From NCBI RefSeq assembly GCF_024347355.1, contig NZ_AP025465.1, positions 1,674,001 to 1,738,000 on the forward strand: a stretch of 64,000 nt of DNA, written 5' to 3'. The notes under the pieces were generated by a model. It did not search any database. It saw only the letters and a list, made by a program, of their open reading frames with translations, and had not been told where the DNA came from. Both the position numbers and the translations under genes were made by a program. Below are positions 1-7,096 of the stretch, one piece after another. The number at the start of each line of letters is the position of its first letter. Position 1 is the first letter of the stretch. Source of the stretch: Vibrio chagasii. GTDB lineage: Bacteria; Pseudomonadota; Gammaproteobacteria; Enterobacterales; Vibrionaceae.

Positions 1-62
1 GAAGTGCAATACAGAGACTTGGTCATTGCGTGTTTCACACCTTAATGCTGCACTATGTCCTT
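1..62 (+). repeat. 3' end of a degenerate attC site (preceding cassette)
   Basis: The stretch with TTGCGTG, CACCTTAATG and a weak terminal box matches the 3' half of the attC-like segments further down, where TTGCGTT is followed by CACCTTA. It therefore probably closes a cassette that lies left of the window. The last box is not a clean GTTRRRY. Confidence 0.45.
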
Positions 63-71
63 GGAGATAAA

Positions 72-479
72 ATGAGAAAACTATCAATCATTACATTGGG
101 GGTATCAAATATCGAGTCCTCAGCAAAGTTCTATGAAGCCGTACTTGGATTAGAGCGCACAGGTTATCAATCTGACGAAATTGTATTCATGGATATTGAT
201 GGTCCGGAACTAGCTCTGTTTCCCAAAGCCGAATTAGCAAAAGATGTTGGTATTGAACCAAATGGTTCAGGTTTTGCCGGTATTACACTGGCTAGAAATG
301 TTAGTTCGTCTCGTGAAGTTCTTAGCCTGCTGAAAAAAGCTGAAGATAATGGTGGAAGAATCGTCAAACAAGGACAGCCTGTGTTTTGGGGTGGTTTTTC
401 AGGTTACTTCTCTGATCCAGATGGGTACTTGTGGGAGATTGCTGTAGGTTCAGAGCTCTACAAAGCAGAAATCGAGTAA
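72..479 (+). CDS. VOC (glyoxalase/bleomycin-resistance) family protein, integron cassette
   Basis: Encodes about 135 residues of the vicinal-oxygen-chelate fold: an N-terminal segment (ITLGVSNIESSAKFYEAVLG) and a C-terminal segment (FSGYFSDPDGYLWEIAVG) form the two beta-alpha-beta-beta-beta modules of a single VOC domain. The conserved Glu of DGYLWEIA is a usual metal ligand. The start at 72 is chosen because GGAG lies just upstream; an upstream in-frame start would read attC sequence. The gene lies between two attC-like segments, so it is a mobile cassette. Substrate is unknown. Family members include metal-dependent lyases, dioxygenases and antibiotic-binding proteins, and nothing here picks one. 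Confidence 0.85.
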   Translation: MRKLSIITLGVSNIESSAKFYEAVLGLERTGYQSDEIVFMDIDGPELALFPKAELAKDVGIEPNGSGFAGITLARNVSSSREVLSLLKKAEDNGGRIVKQGQPVFWGGFSGYFSDPDGYLWEIAVGSELYKAEIE

Positions 480-485
480 CGCACA

Positions 486-607
486 TAACAAATTGTTTAA
501 GATTGATTCGCAACACGTGGCATTTTCACTATGCGTTGGTTTTAGTGTTTAAGGTGGTATGCGGCGGCTTCGGTATTGCGTTGCTCGCACCTTAGTAGAG
601 CGTTAGG
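486..607 (+). repeat. attC site (VCR-like), best preserved in the array
   Basis: Starts with TAACAAATTGTTTAAG and ends with GCGTTAGG, i.e. a 5' box close to RYYYAAC and a 3' box GTTAGG. The middle carries the CAACACGTGGCATTTTCACT core typical of Vibrio cassette repeats. Length about 122 bp, in the VCR range. Confidence 0.8.
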
Positions 608-621
608 TAAAAGGAGGGGTA

Positions 622-1143
622 ATGAGCACGAGAGTAATTGAAGTTGTAGATTATCGAACTTCATGGGCCGATGAATTTAGTGACGAAAAGGTATTGCTTG
701 GTTCGGTCTTGAATTCAGCTAATGTAGTGGAAATTCATCACATAGGCAGTACTTCAGTCAAAGGTCTTTGTGCGAAACCAATTATCGATATTCTTGTTGA
801 AGTGAAATCACTAGAAGAGTTGGATAAAAACAATAAGCAGATGGAGTCGCTTGGGTATGAAGTCAAAGGTGAATTTGGGATAGCAGGTAGGCGTTATTTT
901 CAAAAAGGTGGTATACAACGAAGTCACCAAGTGCATGCTTTTTTAGTTGGGTCTCCAGCAGTAAATAGGCATATTGCTTTTCGAGACTACTTAATTCAAT
1001 TTCCAGAAATAGCGTCGCACTACGGTAATCTGAAGCGAGAAGGCGCTTCAATTTGTAACAATGATATTGGTGTATATTGTAATCATAAAGATAGGTTTAT
1101 AAAGGAACATGAAGTAAACGCACTACGCTGGAAATTTACCTAA
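622..1143 (+). CDS. GrpB family protein (UPF0157), integron cassette
   Basis: A 173-residue protein of the GrpB/UPF0157 family, a minimal nucleotidyltransferase-fold family. The diagnostic segment is at residues 38-56: VEIHHIGSTSVKGLCAKPI followed by DILVEV, with the GST motif and an acidic pair like those of nucleotidyltransferases. The C-terminal part has the family pattern HIAFRDYL...HYGNLK. A strong AAGGAGGGG ribosome-binding site precedes the ATG immediately after the upstream attC. GrpB proteins are common integron cassettes and are often single-domain. The biological substrate is not known; some relatives are fused to CoaE. Adjacent cassettes give no functional clue because cassettes are shuffled independently. 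Confidence 0.88.
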   Translation: MSTRVIEVVDYRTSWADEFSDEKVLLGSVLNSANVVEIHHIGSTSVKGLCAKPIIDILVEVKSLEELDKNNKQMESLGYEVKGEFGIAGRRYFQKGGIQRSHQVHAFLVGSPAVNRHIAFRDYLIQFPEIASHYGNLKREGASICNNDIGVYCNHKDRFIKEHEVNALRWKFT

Positions 1144-1250
1144 CAAGAAAATCGGGATAGATTCGCAACGCTTGGTGCTCTGAATTCAAGTCCGTTTAGT
1201 AATTAAGGTCAGTTGGTGGCGCTATTTACATCTTAATTTAGCGTTAGCCT
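1140..1250 (+). repeat. attC site, moderately preserved
   Basis: Begins CCTAACAAG and ends with GCGTTAGCC; the GTTAGCC box fits GTTRRRY. The internal part shares GATTCGCAACGCTTGG with the other sites of the array. It overlaps the stop codon of the preceding gene, as usual for cassettes. Confidence 0.75.
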
Positions 1251-1285
1251 TCGTCATAGGGTTGTTGAACCAGAAAGGGATATAT

Positions 1286-1921
1286 ATGGATGTAAACCAC
1301 ATCTTAACTTTTGTAGCGGTTGCGACATTGTTAGTTATCTCCCCAGGTGCTAATGGGGTTCTTATCGCTAAAACTGTGTCGTCATCAGGACGAACAGCTG
1401 GATTTGCTAACATTTGGGGCTTTGTCGTTGCGTTTTATGTGCATGGGACACTATCAATATTTGGTATTTCAATACTCTTAGTTAAGTCATCTCAGGCGTT
1501 TTTCATATTTAAGATGTTAGGTGCGGCATATTTAGTTTGGATTGGTTTGAAAGCGATGAAGAGTGCACTCCATAAAAATCAAGAGCACCCAAAGATTACA
1601 GGAGGGAATAATAAAGTTACCTCACTCCGCATAGCCTTCACGGAAGGGTTAATAACAAATTTATTAAACCCTAAAGTCTCTATGTTTTACTTAGCAGCCT
1701 TTCCTCAATTTATGCCTGATACTGAGAGCCCAATAAGTGCCTACGTGCTAGTAACAGCTCATTCAATGGTCAATTTTATATGGTTCGCTATTATGGTTAT
1801 GGTCCTTTCCAAAGTTAAGAACGTTACCGATAGTGCTGAGTTTAAAGCTTGGTTAAACTCAATTACAGGTTTAGTGTTTATTATTTTTGGTTCAAAACTA
1901 GCTCTAATGAAAAATGGCTAA
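1286..1921 (+). CDS. LysE/RhtB family amino-acid exporter, integron cassette
   Basis: Encodes about 211 residues with six predicted membrane helices. The signature is at the start of helix 1 (LLVISPGANGVLIAKTVSSSG), equivalent to the family SPGPN motif, with Pro-Gly followed by Ala instead of Pro. The second conserved block, GLITNLLNPKVSMFYLAAFP, is at residues 124-143. LysE/RhtB proteins export amino acids or homoserine lactones by proton antiport at the inner membrane. ATG at 1286 is preferred over the upstream TTG because AAGGG lies 7 nt before it. The specific substrate cannot be told from sequence. A paralogue sits at 6251. Confidence 0.85.
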   Translation: MDVNHILTFVAVATLLVISPGANGVLIAKTVSSSGRTAGFANIWGFVVAFYVHGTLSIFGISILLVKSSQAFFIFKMLGAAYLVWIGLKAMKSALHKNQEHPKITGGNNKVTSLRIAFTEGLITNLLNPKVSMFYLAAFPQFMPDTESPISAYVLVTAHSMVNFIWFAIMVMVLSKVKNVTDSAEFKAWLNSITGLVFIIFGSKLALMKNG

Positions 1922-2137
1922 CAAAACACTTATGTTCAATTCTCTACACTTGGCATTGTTACTTCGTTCACGGTCTCTAGCTACTTAAAGCCACACTAGT
2001 AGGTCAGGATGAATAAACAATATTAAAAAATCTACTTAAGCATGGGTTCAAACCTTGTGGGGGAGGTGACTACAAAATATGCCAGAGAGTACTTAGGGAA
2101 ATACATATAACAAGGCTCAAGTAGCAAGGAGGAAATC
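1919..2137 (+). repeat. Degenerate attC plus possible truncated cassette remnant
   Basis: The first part (CTAACAAAACACTTATG ... CTACACTTGGCATTG) resembles the 5' half of an attC, but no GTTRRRY box closes it. A second attC-like 5' end, TATAACAAGGCTCAAG, appears at about 2106-2121, just before the next ribosome-binding site. The 85 bp between carry no credible ORF, so a cassette may have been lost here. Confidence 0.5.
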
Positions 2138-2740
2138 GTGACAAAAAGGTATATACCTTACGCAACACTGATATTGGCATTGTGTACTGTATTGGTATCT
2201 TTGGGTGTGAATTTCCAAATAGCAGGGTCGCTATTCGGAAAAATTAAGATTACAGAGCTAGAGCCCTTTGGCGGCTTCACATACAAGCACATTTTAGACT
2301 TGGAACTATGGCGTCTAGTAGTTTCTCAATTCATTCACGTGATGCAATTTCACATGATTTACAACGTTCTTTCACTGTTTGCTCTCGGCTACTTGCTTGA
2401 GCGAAAACTAGGTTCCAGCGTTTTTCTTGTAATATGGTTTATTTCGGGATCGATTGGCACATTTGCTAGTACATTTACGGTACCTGAACCATGGAATTTG
2501 GGGACCGGCGGTTCCCAGGCCATCTTAGGATTAGCTGCCGCGGGGCTTTTAATGTATTTAAAACGACAGATTGAAGGGAAGTTGGCGTTGGGTGTTTTAA
2601 TACTAACAATTGGCCCAGCATTCGCTCTAGATCTAATCTTCAGCGAGTACCATCTTCCAAAGGTTGGTCATGTGGTTAGTTTTAGCTTAGGTGTTATTCT
2701 TTTATATGGTTTTCAACAACGTGGTAAAACTTGCTACTAA
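2138..2740 (+). CDS. Rhomboid-family intramembrane serine protease, integron cassette
   Basis: A 200-residue polytopic membrane protein with the rhomboid layout. The L1 loop contains LWRLVVSQFIHV. Helix 2 has HVMQFHMIYNVLS, where the spaced His and Asn form the oxyanion region. Helix 4 carries the nucleophile in NLGTGGSQAILGL, a GxS motif in which the usual following Gly is Gln. Helix 6 has the catalytic His in KVGHVVSFSLG. The GTG start at 2138 is supported by AAGGAGG six bases upstream. Rhomboids cleave membrane-spanning substrates; in proteobacteria some are rhombosortases or GlpG-like. A rhomboid is an uncommon cassette cargo. No GlyGly-CTERM partner is visible here. Confidence 0.8.
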   Translation: MTKRYIPYATLILALCTVLVSLGVNFQIAGSLFGKIKITELEPFGGFTYKHILDLELWRLVVSQFIHVMQFHMIYNVLSLFALGYLLERKLGSSVFLVIWFISGSIGTFASTFTVPEPWNLGTGGSQAILGLAAAGLLMYLKRQIEGKLALGVLILTIGPAFALDLIFSEYHLPKVGHVVSFSLGVILLYGFQQRGKTCY

Positions 2741-2866
2741 ATTGGCGATTAAAATTGATTCACAATGCATGGCATTTTCACTATGGGCTTATTTAAGGCG
2801 TTAAGGTGGTATTCAGAAGGATCTATGTTGCGTTTTTCACCACTTAATGCAGCATGATTGGTCACT
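2741..2866 (+). repeat. Degenerate attC site
   Basis: Shares GATTCACAATGCATGG, CATTTTCACTATG and TTGCGTTTTTCACCACTTAATGC with neighbouring sites. Both outer boxes have decayed: the 5' end lacks AAC and the 3' end reads GCATGATTGG instead of GCGTTAGG. Confidence 0.65.
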
Positions 2867-2893
2867 ATACATATCTAGAAAAGGAGTTCAAAC

Positions 2894-3631
2894 TTGAAAG
2901 TAGCTTTAGTAACTGGTGGTTCGAAAGGTATCGGACTAGGTCTCGTTCTACGCCTAGTAGAATTGGGTTATAGGGTTGTCACGTGCTCACGTTCTGAAGC
3001 AGGGTGGGGGAAAGTGCTTGCTATATATCCAGAATTAGACGCTGTGGATCATAGGGTTGTAGATATTGCTGACCAAGAGCAACTAGCGGGTCTATTCTCC
3101 TATATTGAATCCGAATATAAGAAACTAGATATTGCAGTAAATAACGCTTCTCCAGCGCTGGTTTCACGAGGTTATCTACATAAAGTTGACATCGAATTAC
3201 TTAAAGAAACCCTCAATGTGGATTTCTTGTGTCAGGCTTTATGTCTGCGAGCAGAATTAAAGTTAATGGGGCCTGGCTCAAACATAGTGAATTTAAGTTC
3301 GGTGAATGGCCTTAGACCAACGCCAAATGCATCAATGTACAGCGCGTCTAAACATGCTTTGGAAGGATTAACGCGCTCAGTTGCACTTGAGAGTATTGGA
3401 TCTGGTATTCGAATTAATGCGGTAGCGCCAGGTGTAACATGGACCCCACGTTGGGAAGAGCGCCAACTGGAAAATGAAAATATCCGCTCGGAGGTATCTC
3501 AAGCCGTTCCCATGAAGCGGTTTGGTTGTACCAATGAGATAGTAGACGCAATAGAGTTTTTACTTTCAGACAAGGCTACTTATATAGTAGGGCACACATT
3601 GGTAGTAGACGGTGGTTTGTCTTTGGCATAA
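2894..3631 (+). CDS. Short-chain dehydrogenase/reductase, integron cassette
   Basis: A 245-residue classical SDR. The NAD(P)-binding glycine motif GGSKGIGLG is at residues 8-16, NNAS at about residues 88-91, the catalytic Ser in NLSSVNG at about 135-141, and the YSASK Tyr/Lys pair at about 150-154. The C-terminal substrate-cap region ends with the common GHTLVVDGGLSLA. The TTG start at 2894 follows AAGGAG at a good spacing; no ATG competes. The cytosolic reaction is NAD(P)H-dependent oxidation or reduction of an alcohol/carbonyl. The Ser after the first Gly pair and Arg at the end of strand 2 (TCSRSE) hint at NADP preference. The substrate cannot be inferred. Confidence 0.88.
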   Translation: MKVALVTGGSKGIGLGLVLRLVELGYRVVTCSRSEAGWGKVLAIYPELDAVDHRVVDIADQEQLAGLFSYIESEYKKLDIAVNNASPALVSRGYLHKVDIELLKETLNVDFLCQALCLRAELKLMGPGSNIVNLSSVNGLRPTPNASMYSASKHALEGLTRSVALESIGSGIRINAVAPGVTWTPRWEERQLENENIRSEVSQAVPMKRFGCTNEIVDAIEFLLSDKATYIVGHTLVVDGGLSLA

Positions 3632-3762
3632 ATGGCGATAATCTGTTTAATATGATTCACAACATTTGGCGCTTTTCGACGCTTTGCGTGTAGTGTTGAA
3701 GGTGGTGTAGCTGAGTCCGATGACAACGTGCTCACTACCTTTGTTTACCGTTATTCAAAAAT
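3632..3762 (+). repeat. Degenerate attC site
   Basis: Carries GATTCACAACATTTGGCGC and TTTGCGTGTAGTGTTGAAGGTGG, then GTGCTCACTACC, parallel to GTTGCTCGCACC in the first full site. The outer box at about 3748 reads ACCGTTATTC and is only a partial match. Confidence 0.6.
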
Positions 3763-3781
3763 TTCGAGGGTATTGTTGACT

Positions 3782-4417
3782 ATGTTTCCAAAGTTGAGAC
3801 AGCCAGAAGGTAGTTTGTATTGTGGACCTTATTGTATTACTGCTTATTTAAAAAGTATGGATAAATTACCCCTTAACTCGCCTCTTAAGCTACATAAATT
3901 TGATGCGGTGCAGGTTTCATTCACGGGGGCTCCTGTCGAAGTTAATGGTTTAGAAAAATTGAAAGACTTCGCTTTTGAACTCTATAAGATCACGGGAATA
4001 ATTACTCCCGGCGAGTACCCAGAATACATTGAACACTCCGGCTACAATTCATTAGGAGCAATGCTCTATGTTCTTCGTCAATTTGGCATAGAGTGTGAGG
4101 TACTTATTAGAGATGCACAAACGGATGAATATTTGCGGCGAGTTTTCCCTATCGAATTTGAGCTAATTGAAAAGCTGGGTGTTTCAACAAAAGTTTTGTC
4201 GTTAGGCAAGTCGACACCCAACAACACAATGTTGATATCAGTTATCAGGGTCAATGGTTCACTGCATTACGTACTTAACGATGCTAAGGGCAACTGGTTT
4301 GATTCAGGTATAACTGGTACTAGAGCCGAGTGGGACTCAATTGAGAATTGGCACACTGCAGCTAACAAGCGTGAAGGCGCTGCTTGGTTAGGGATATCAA
4401 TTCGAGTCAAATATTAA
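3782..4417 (+). CDS. Uncharacterised cassette protein, possible papain-fold (C39-like) cysteine peptidase
   Basis: I do not recognise this 211-residue protein as a named family. The N-terminus (LRQPEGSLYCGPYCITAYL) resembles the Gln...Cys-Gly-x-x-Cys start of C39 or papain-like domains. Near the C-terminus SLHYVLNDAKGNWFDSG offers a His and an Asn/Asp about 20 residues before the end of the core, the usual order Q-C-H-N/D for that fold. A similar layout occurs in transglutaminase-like proteins. There is no signal peptide or membrane helix. ATG at 3782 is chosen because the upstream codons read through the attC. The catalytic assignment is inference from motif order alone. Confidence 0.55.
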   Translation: MFPKLRQPEGSLYCGPYCITAYLKSMDKLPLNSPLKLHKFDAVQVSFTGAPVEVNGLEKLKDFAFELYKITGIITPGEYPEYIEHSGYNSLGAMLYVLRQFGIECEVLIRDAQTDEYLRRVFPIEFELIEKLGVSTKVLSLGKSTPNNTMLISVIRVNGSLHYVLNDAKGNWFDSGITGTRAEWDSIENWHTAANKREGAAWLGISIRVKY

Positions 4418-4432
4418 GTACAAAACAAACTA

Positions 4433-4545
4433 CCTAACAAAGATTCTCGCGCTTGGCAGTTTCAGCCTCATCTTTATGACCACACGAAATTCAGTTCAAG
4501 TGGTATGGCGTAATTATTCATTGGCTGGTTTTTAACCTTAAGGAG
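4433..4545 (+). repeat. Degenerate attC site
   Basis: Starts CCTAACAAAGATTC and contains CTCGCGCTTGGCAGTTTC, matching the 5' half of the array repeats. The 3' end (TTTTTAACCTTAAGG) has no intact GTTRRRY. Confidence 0.55.
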
Positions 4546-4549
4546 ATTT

Positions 4550-5083
4550 ATGGACAAATTTTTGATGCTTCAAGAACTTGGTGCGGGTGACTTTCAGCAC
4601 CTTAACGGTTCATTGGAAGCACACTTGAAAGGAACTGAACAAGTTCTAATTAACTGGGGTAGTAGCGAGCTACTTCAAATCGCAGGTCTCTTCCATGCCG
4701 CGTATGGAACAGCAGGTTTCGATGAAAATATGGTGTCGTTAAGCCAGCGTCAAGACATAGCACGAATTATTGGTAATGATGAAGAAGCATTGGTTTATTT
4801 GTATTGTTCATGTGACCGAGACTATGTATTTCCTCAATTTGGTAAAGTGCCAGAAATCGAGTTTAAAGACAGATTTACTGGTTCAATATTCAAACTCGAG
4901 AGTGCAACGGTGAAGTTGTTTTGCGAGTTAACGGTCGCTAATGAGCTAGAGCTTGTCTATAACAGTGAAGAGTTCAAGCTCAAATATGGTTCTGAGCTAT
5001 TTGAACTGTTCCAAGGTATGGATAGCTACTTAAGCTCCGAGGCAAGAAAGGCGTACAAATCAGCATTGTCGAATTTTGCATAA
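4550..5083 (+). CDS. DUF6817-like (HD-related) protein, integron cassette
   Basis: A 177-residue cytosolic protein. The N-terminal half has the pattern HLNGSLEAHLKGTEQVL...WG...LQIAGLFHAAYGTAGF, which I associate with the DUF6817 family. Its spaced His residues (about 18, 24 and 49) resemble metal ligands of HD-type hydrolases. The middle segment EEALVYLYCSCDRDYVFPQF is also typical of that family. The C-terminal helices carry no known motif. AAGGAG precedes the ATG by four bases. Function is unknown: relatives are stand-alone or fused to other enzymes. It forms a single-gene cassette, so neighbours do not help. Confidence 0.65.
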   Translation: MDKFLMLQELGAGDFQHLNGSLEAHLKGTEQVLINWGSSELLQIAGLFHAAYGTAGFDENMVSLSQRQDIARIIGNDEEALVYLYCSCDRDYVFPQFGKVPEIEFKDRFTGSIFKLESATVKLFCELTVANELELVYNSEEFKLKYGSELFELFQGMDSYLSSEARKAYKSALSNFA

Positions 5084-5207
5084 CATTTGTTCAAGAGCGA
5101 TTCGGCACGTATGTCATTTTCCATCCAATAGTTGAGTTCGATTTCTACGATGGTAAGGTGAAGCTTTGTCGTCGCATTGCTAATACTTAAATGCGGCGTA
5201 AGTAGTC
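5081..5207 (+). repeat. Degenerate attC site
   Basis: Starts GCATAACATTTGTTCAAGAGCGATTCGGCACG, close to the VCR opening, and ends with CATTGCTAATACTTAAATGCGGCGTAAG. The 3' box has lost the GTT of GTTRRRY. Confidence 0.65.
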
Positions 5208-5228
5208 AGAAGTAAAAAGGATTTATAG

Positions 5229-5684
5229 ATGGAATTAAAGTATCGTTCAGCTGAATTTGAAGATTTGGAAAGCCTTGTTGCTTTGCTTTCAAATGACCTA
5301 CTTGGTAGTAAACGAGAAGATGCGTCTATTCCGTTGAATCGTGGCTACATTGAAGCGTTCGAAGCGATTGCCCGAGACCCAAACAACGAATTATTGGTTG
5401 TTGAACTGGAAGGCGCTCTGGTCGGGATGCTTCAACTAACCTTTATTCCGTATCTAACGCATATTGGTAGTTGGCGTTGTCTTATCGAAGGTGTTCGAAT
5501 CCATAGTGACTATCGTGGACAAGGTTTCGGTGAGCAAATGTTCGGACACGCTATCGAACTGGCAAAAAACAAAGGCTGTACAATCGTTCAGTTAACAAGC
5601 GACAAGCAGCGCCCTGATGCCATCAGGTTCTATGAGAAACTTGGATTCAAAGCAACGCATGAAGGGTTCAAACTCGCGTTGTAG
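5229..5684 (+). CDS. GNAT-family N-acetyltransferase, integron cassette
   Basis: A 151-residue GNAT protein. Motif A, the acetyl-CoA pyrophosphate loop, is at residues 96-105 (SDYRGQGFGE, the R/Q-x-x-G-x-G/A signature). Motif B is near the C-terminus: CTIVQLTSDKQRPDAIRFYEKLGF, with the Tyr that often acts as general acid. The N-terminal part (YRSAEFEDLESLVALLSND) is the usual first strand-helix pair. The reaction is acetyl transfer from acetyl-CoA to an amine; the substrate may be a small molecule, antibiotic or protein. This is one of the commonest integron cassette cargoes. The following attC-like segment is badly decayed. Confidence 0.88.
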   Translation: MELKYRSAEFEDLESLVALLSNDLLGSKREDASIPLNRGYIEAFEAIARDPNNELLVVELEGALVGMLQLTFIPYLTHIGSWRCLIEGVRIHSDYRGQGFGEQMFGHAIELAKNKGCTIVQLTSDKQRPDAIRFYEKLGFKATHEGFKLAL

Positions 5685-5689
5685 GCTGT

Positions 5690-5820
5690 CTGCTAACCAA
5701 CTATATAGTGAATCGCAACGCGTCGCTTTTTGATCATGCTTTGCGTTTCATTGCTTACTGTAGAACACGGGAACTTTGCTATTTCGTTGTTCAATGCTCG
5801 CAACGTAACGGTTTGTAGCC
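5690..5820 (+). repeat. Strongly degenerate attC site, last in the array
   Basis: Keeps GAATCGCAACGCGTCGC and CATGCTTTGCG, then a TTGTTCAATGCTCGCAACG tail, but the flanking boxes are GCTAACC and GTAACGG. No further attC-like sequence is seen to the right, so the array appears to end here. Confidence 0.55.
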
Positions 5821-6250
5821 ATTGTTATTTATCTATTTTGGCATTTATTATTGTTGTAGTGGCTTTGGTGATAGCCTTCGTTACTTTGGCTGTTGCTTTC
5901 AAAATATAAAAATGAATCCTTTTCTCATTTTAAGTTATTGAAATTTCGATAGTGCCATGCGTTCTTTTTTCAGCCCAATTTCGTCTCTCAATAGTAGCAA
6001 AGTTTTGTAGCCGCCCGTCTCACTTTTTTACTCAACCTCTTTTATATCATCTCAATTTTCAATATGTTTGCGCACATGAATCTAAGTGGTGAATTTGTCG
6101 ACATATTGCTTAAGAATTGTTTGTCGTGCATGAATTTTTACTTTGCGGTGTTTTATTTGATTAAGGTGCTGCCCCTTAACTTTTGTATTGTATCGTTCAA
6201 ACCTTTTCGATTCTCCACACCATAATGTGCTTAAAATAAGAGGAAAAGAA
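5821..6250. other. Gene-free AT-rich stretch
   Basis: About 430 bp after the last attC-like element with no supported ORF. It holds only the promoter region of the following LysE-type gene. I see no inverted repeat of note. Confidence 0.6.
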
Positions 6251-6877
6251 ATGGATTTAAATTCACTGCTATTATTTGTCGTTGCTTGCCTAGCTATCAA
6301 TATGATTCCAGGGCCTGATGTCATCTACATTGTTTCAAATACAATGAGAGGAAAGATGGCGAGTGGGATGAAAGCTGCTGTTGGCTTGGGTGTTGGTTAC
6401 TTCATCCATACTTTAGCCGCATGCTTAGGCTTATCCGCAATAATTTTAAGTTCTGCTTTAGCTTTTAGTGTTGTGAAATGGCTAGGTGCTTTGTACTTGG
6501 TGTACTTGGGTATTCAGTCCCTAATCTCAATGTGGCGAGGGGGCAACAAAATTGTTGTGAGTGAAAACTCCGAAACTGAGAGAAGCGTATTTGTTCAAGG
6601 TGTCATTGTTAGCGTTTTAAACCCAAAGGTTGCACTCTTTTTCCTTTCGTTTCTGCCTCAATTTATTGATACATCAGTTGGCTCTGCTTCAACACAATTA
6701 TTGATACTTGGTTTGTTGTTTAGTGCGTTAGCAACACTATGTAATGTTTTATACGCCTCAGTGGGAAGCTGGGTGTTTAGTCGCCCAAATTCTGAACGTT
6801 ATTCTCGAACACTTGAGGGTGTATCTGGTTTTTTGCTTATTGGGTTGGCAGGTAAAGTTGCAATCAGCGAGCGCTAG
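6251..6877 (+). CDS. LysE/RhtB family amino-acid exporter
   Basis: Encodes about 208 residues with six membrane helices. The N-terminal signature NMIPGPDVIYIVSNTMRG carries the complete PGPD motif, and the second block VIVSVLNPKVALFFLSFLPQF is near residue 118. This is a closer match to canonical RhtB/LysE exporters than the cassette copy at 1286. ATG at 6251 follows AGAGGAAAAGAA, whereas the longer reading frame upstream has no ribosome-binding site. Probable role: proton-coupled export of an amino acid or related molecule. No attC flanks it on the right, so it is probably outside the cassette array. Confidence 0.88.
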   Translation: MDLNSLLLFVVACLAINMIPGPDVIYIVSNTMRGKMASGMKAAVGLGVGYFIHTLAACLGLSAIILSSALAFSVVKWLGALYLVYLGIQSLISMWRGGNKIVVSENSETERSVFVQGVIVSVLNPKVALFFLSFLPQFIDTSVGSASTQLLILGLLFSALATLCNVLYASVGSWVFSRPNSERYSRTLEGVSGFLLIGLAGKVAISER

Positions 6878-6909
6878 TCACATAACATAAGTACCAATTC
6901 GATTAAATA

Positions 6910-6948
6910 TACTCGGTAATCTCTGTTTGCCGAGTTCTTCTCGCTTTA
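6910..6948 (+). terminator. Hairpin after the LysE-type gene
   Basis: ACTCGG and CCGAGT arms (6911-6935) are followed by a pyrimidine-rich stretch TCTTCTCGCTTT. It is a reasonable but not strong intrinsic terminator. Confidence 0.5.
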
Positions 6949-7096
6949 ATACATCAACACAAAGTTAATTTGCATAGTCGTTATCGTGTTATGCATTAAC
7001 AGGCAATACGGTTTTTTCGATGGCAATGGGCTAATACTAGATCCACTTTGCTTGGCATTTTGGGGGTCAAGCACAGTTCAAACAAGGAGTGTAAAT

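Noticed and set aside
5821-6250. Further attC-like sites right of 5820
   Set aside because: No core GATTCGCAAC-type sequence or GTTRRRY box found; the sequence is plain AT-rich intergenic DNA.
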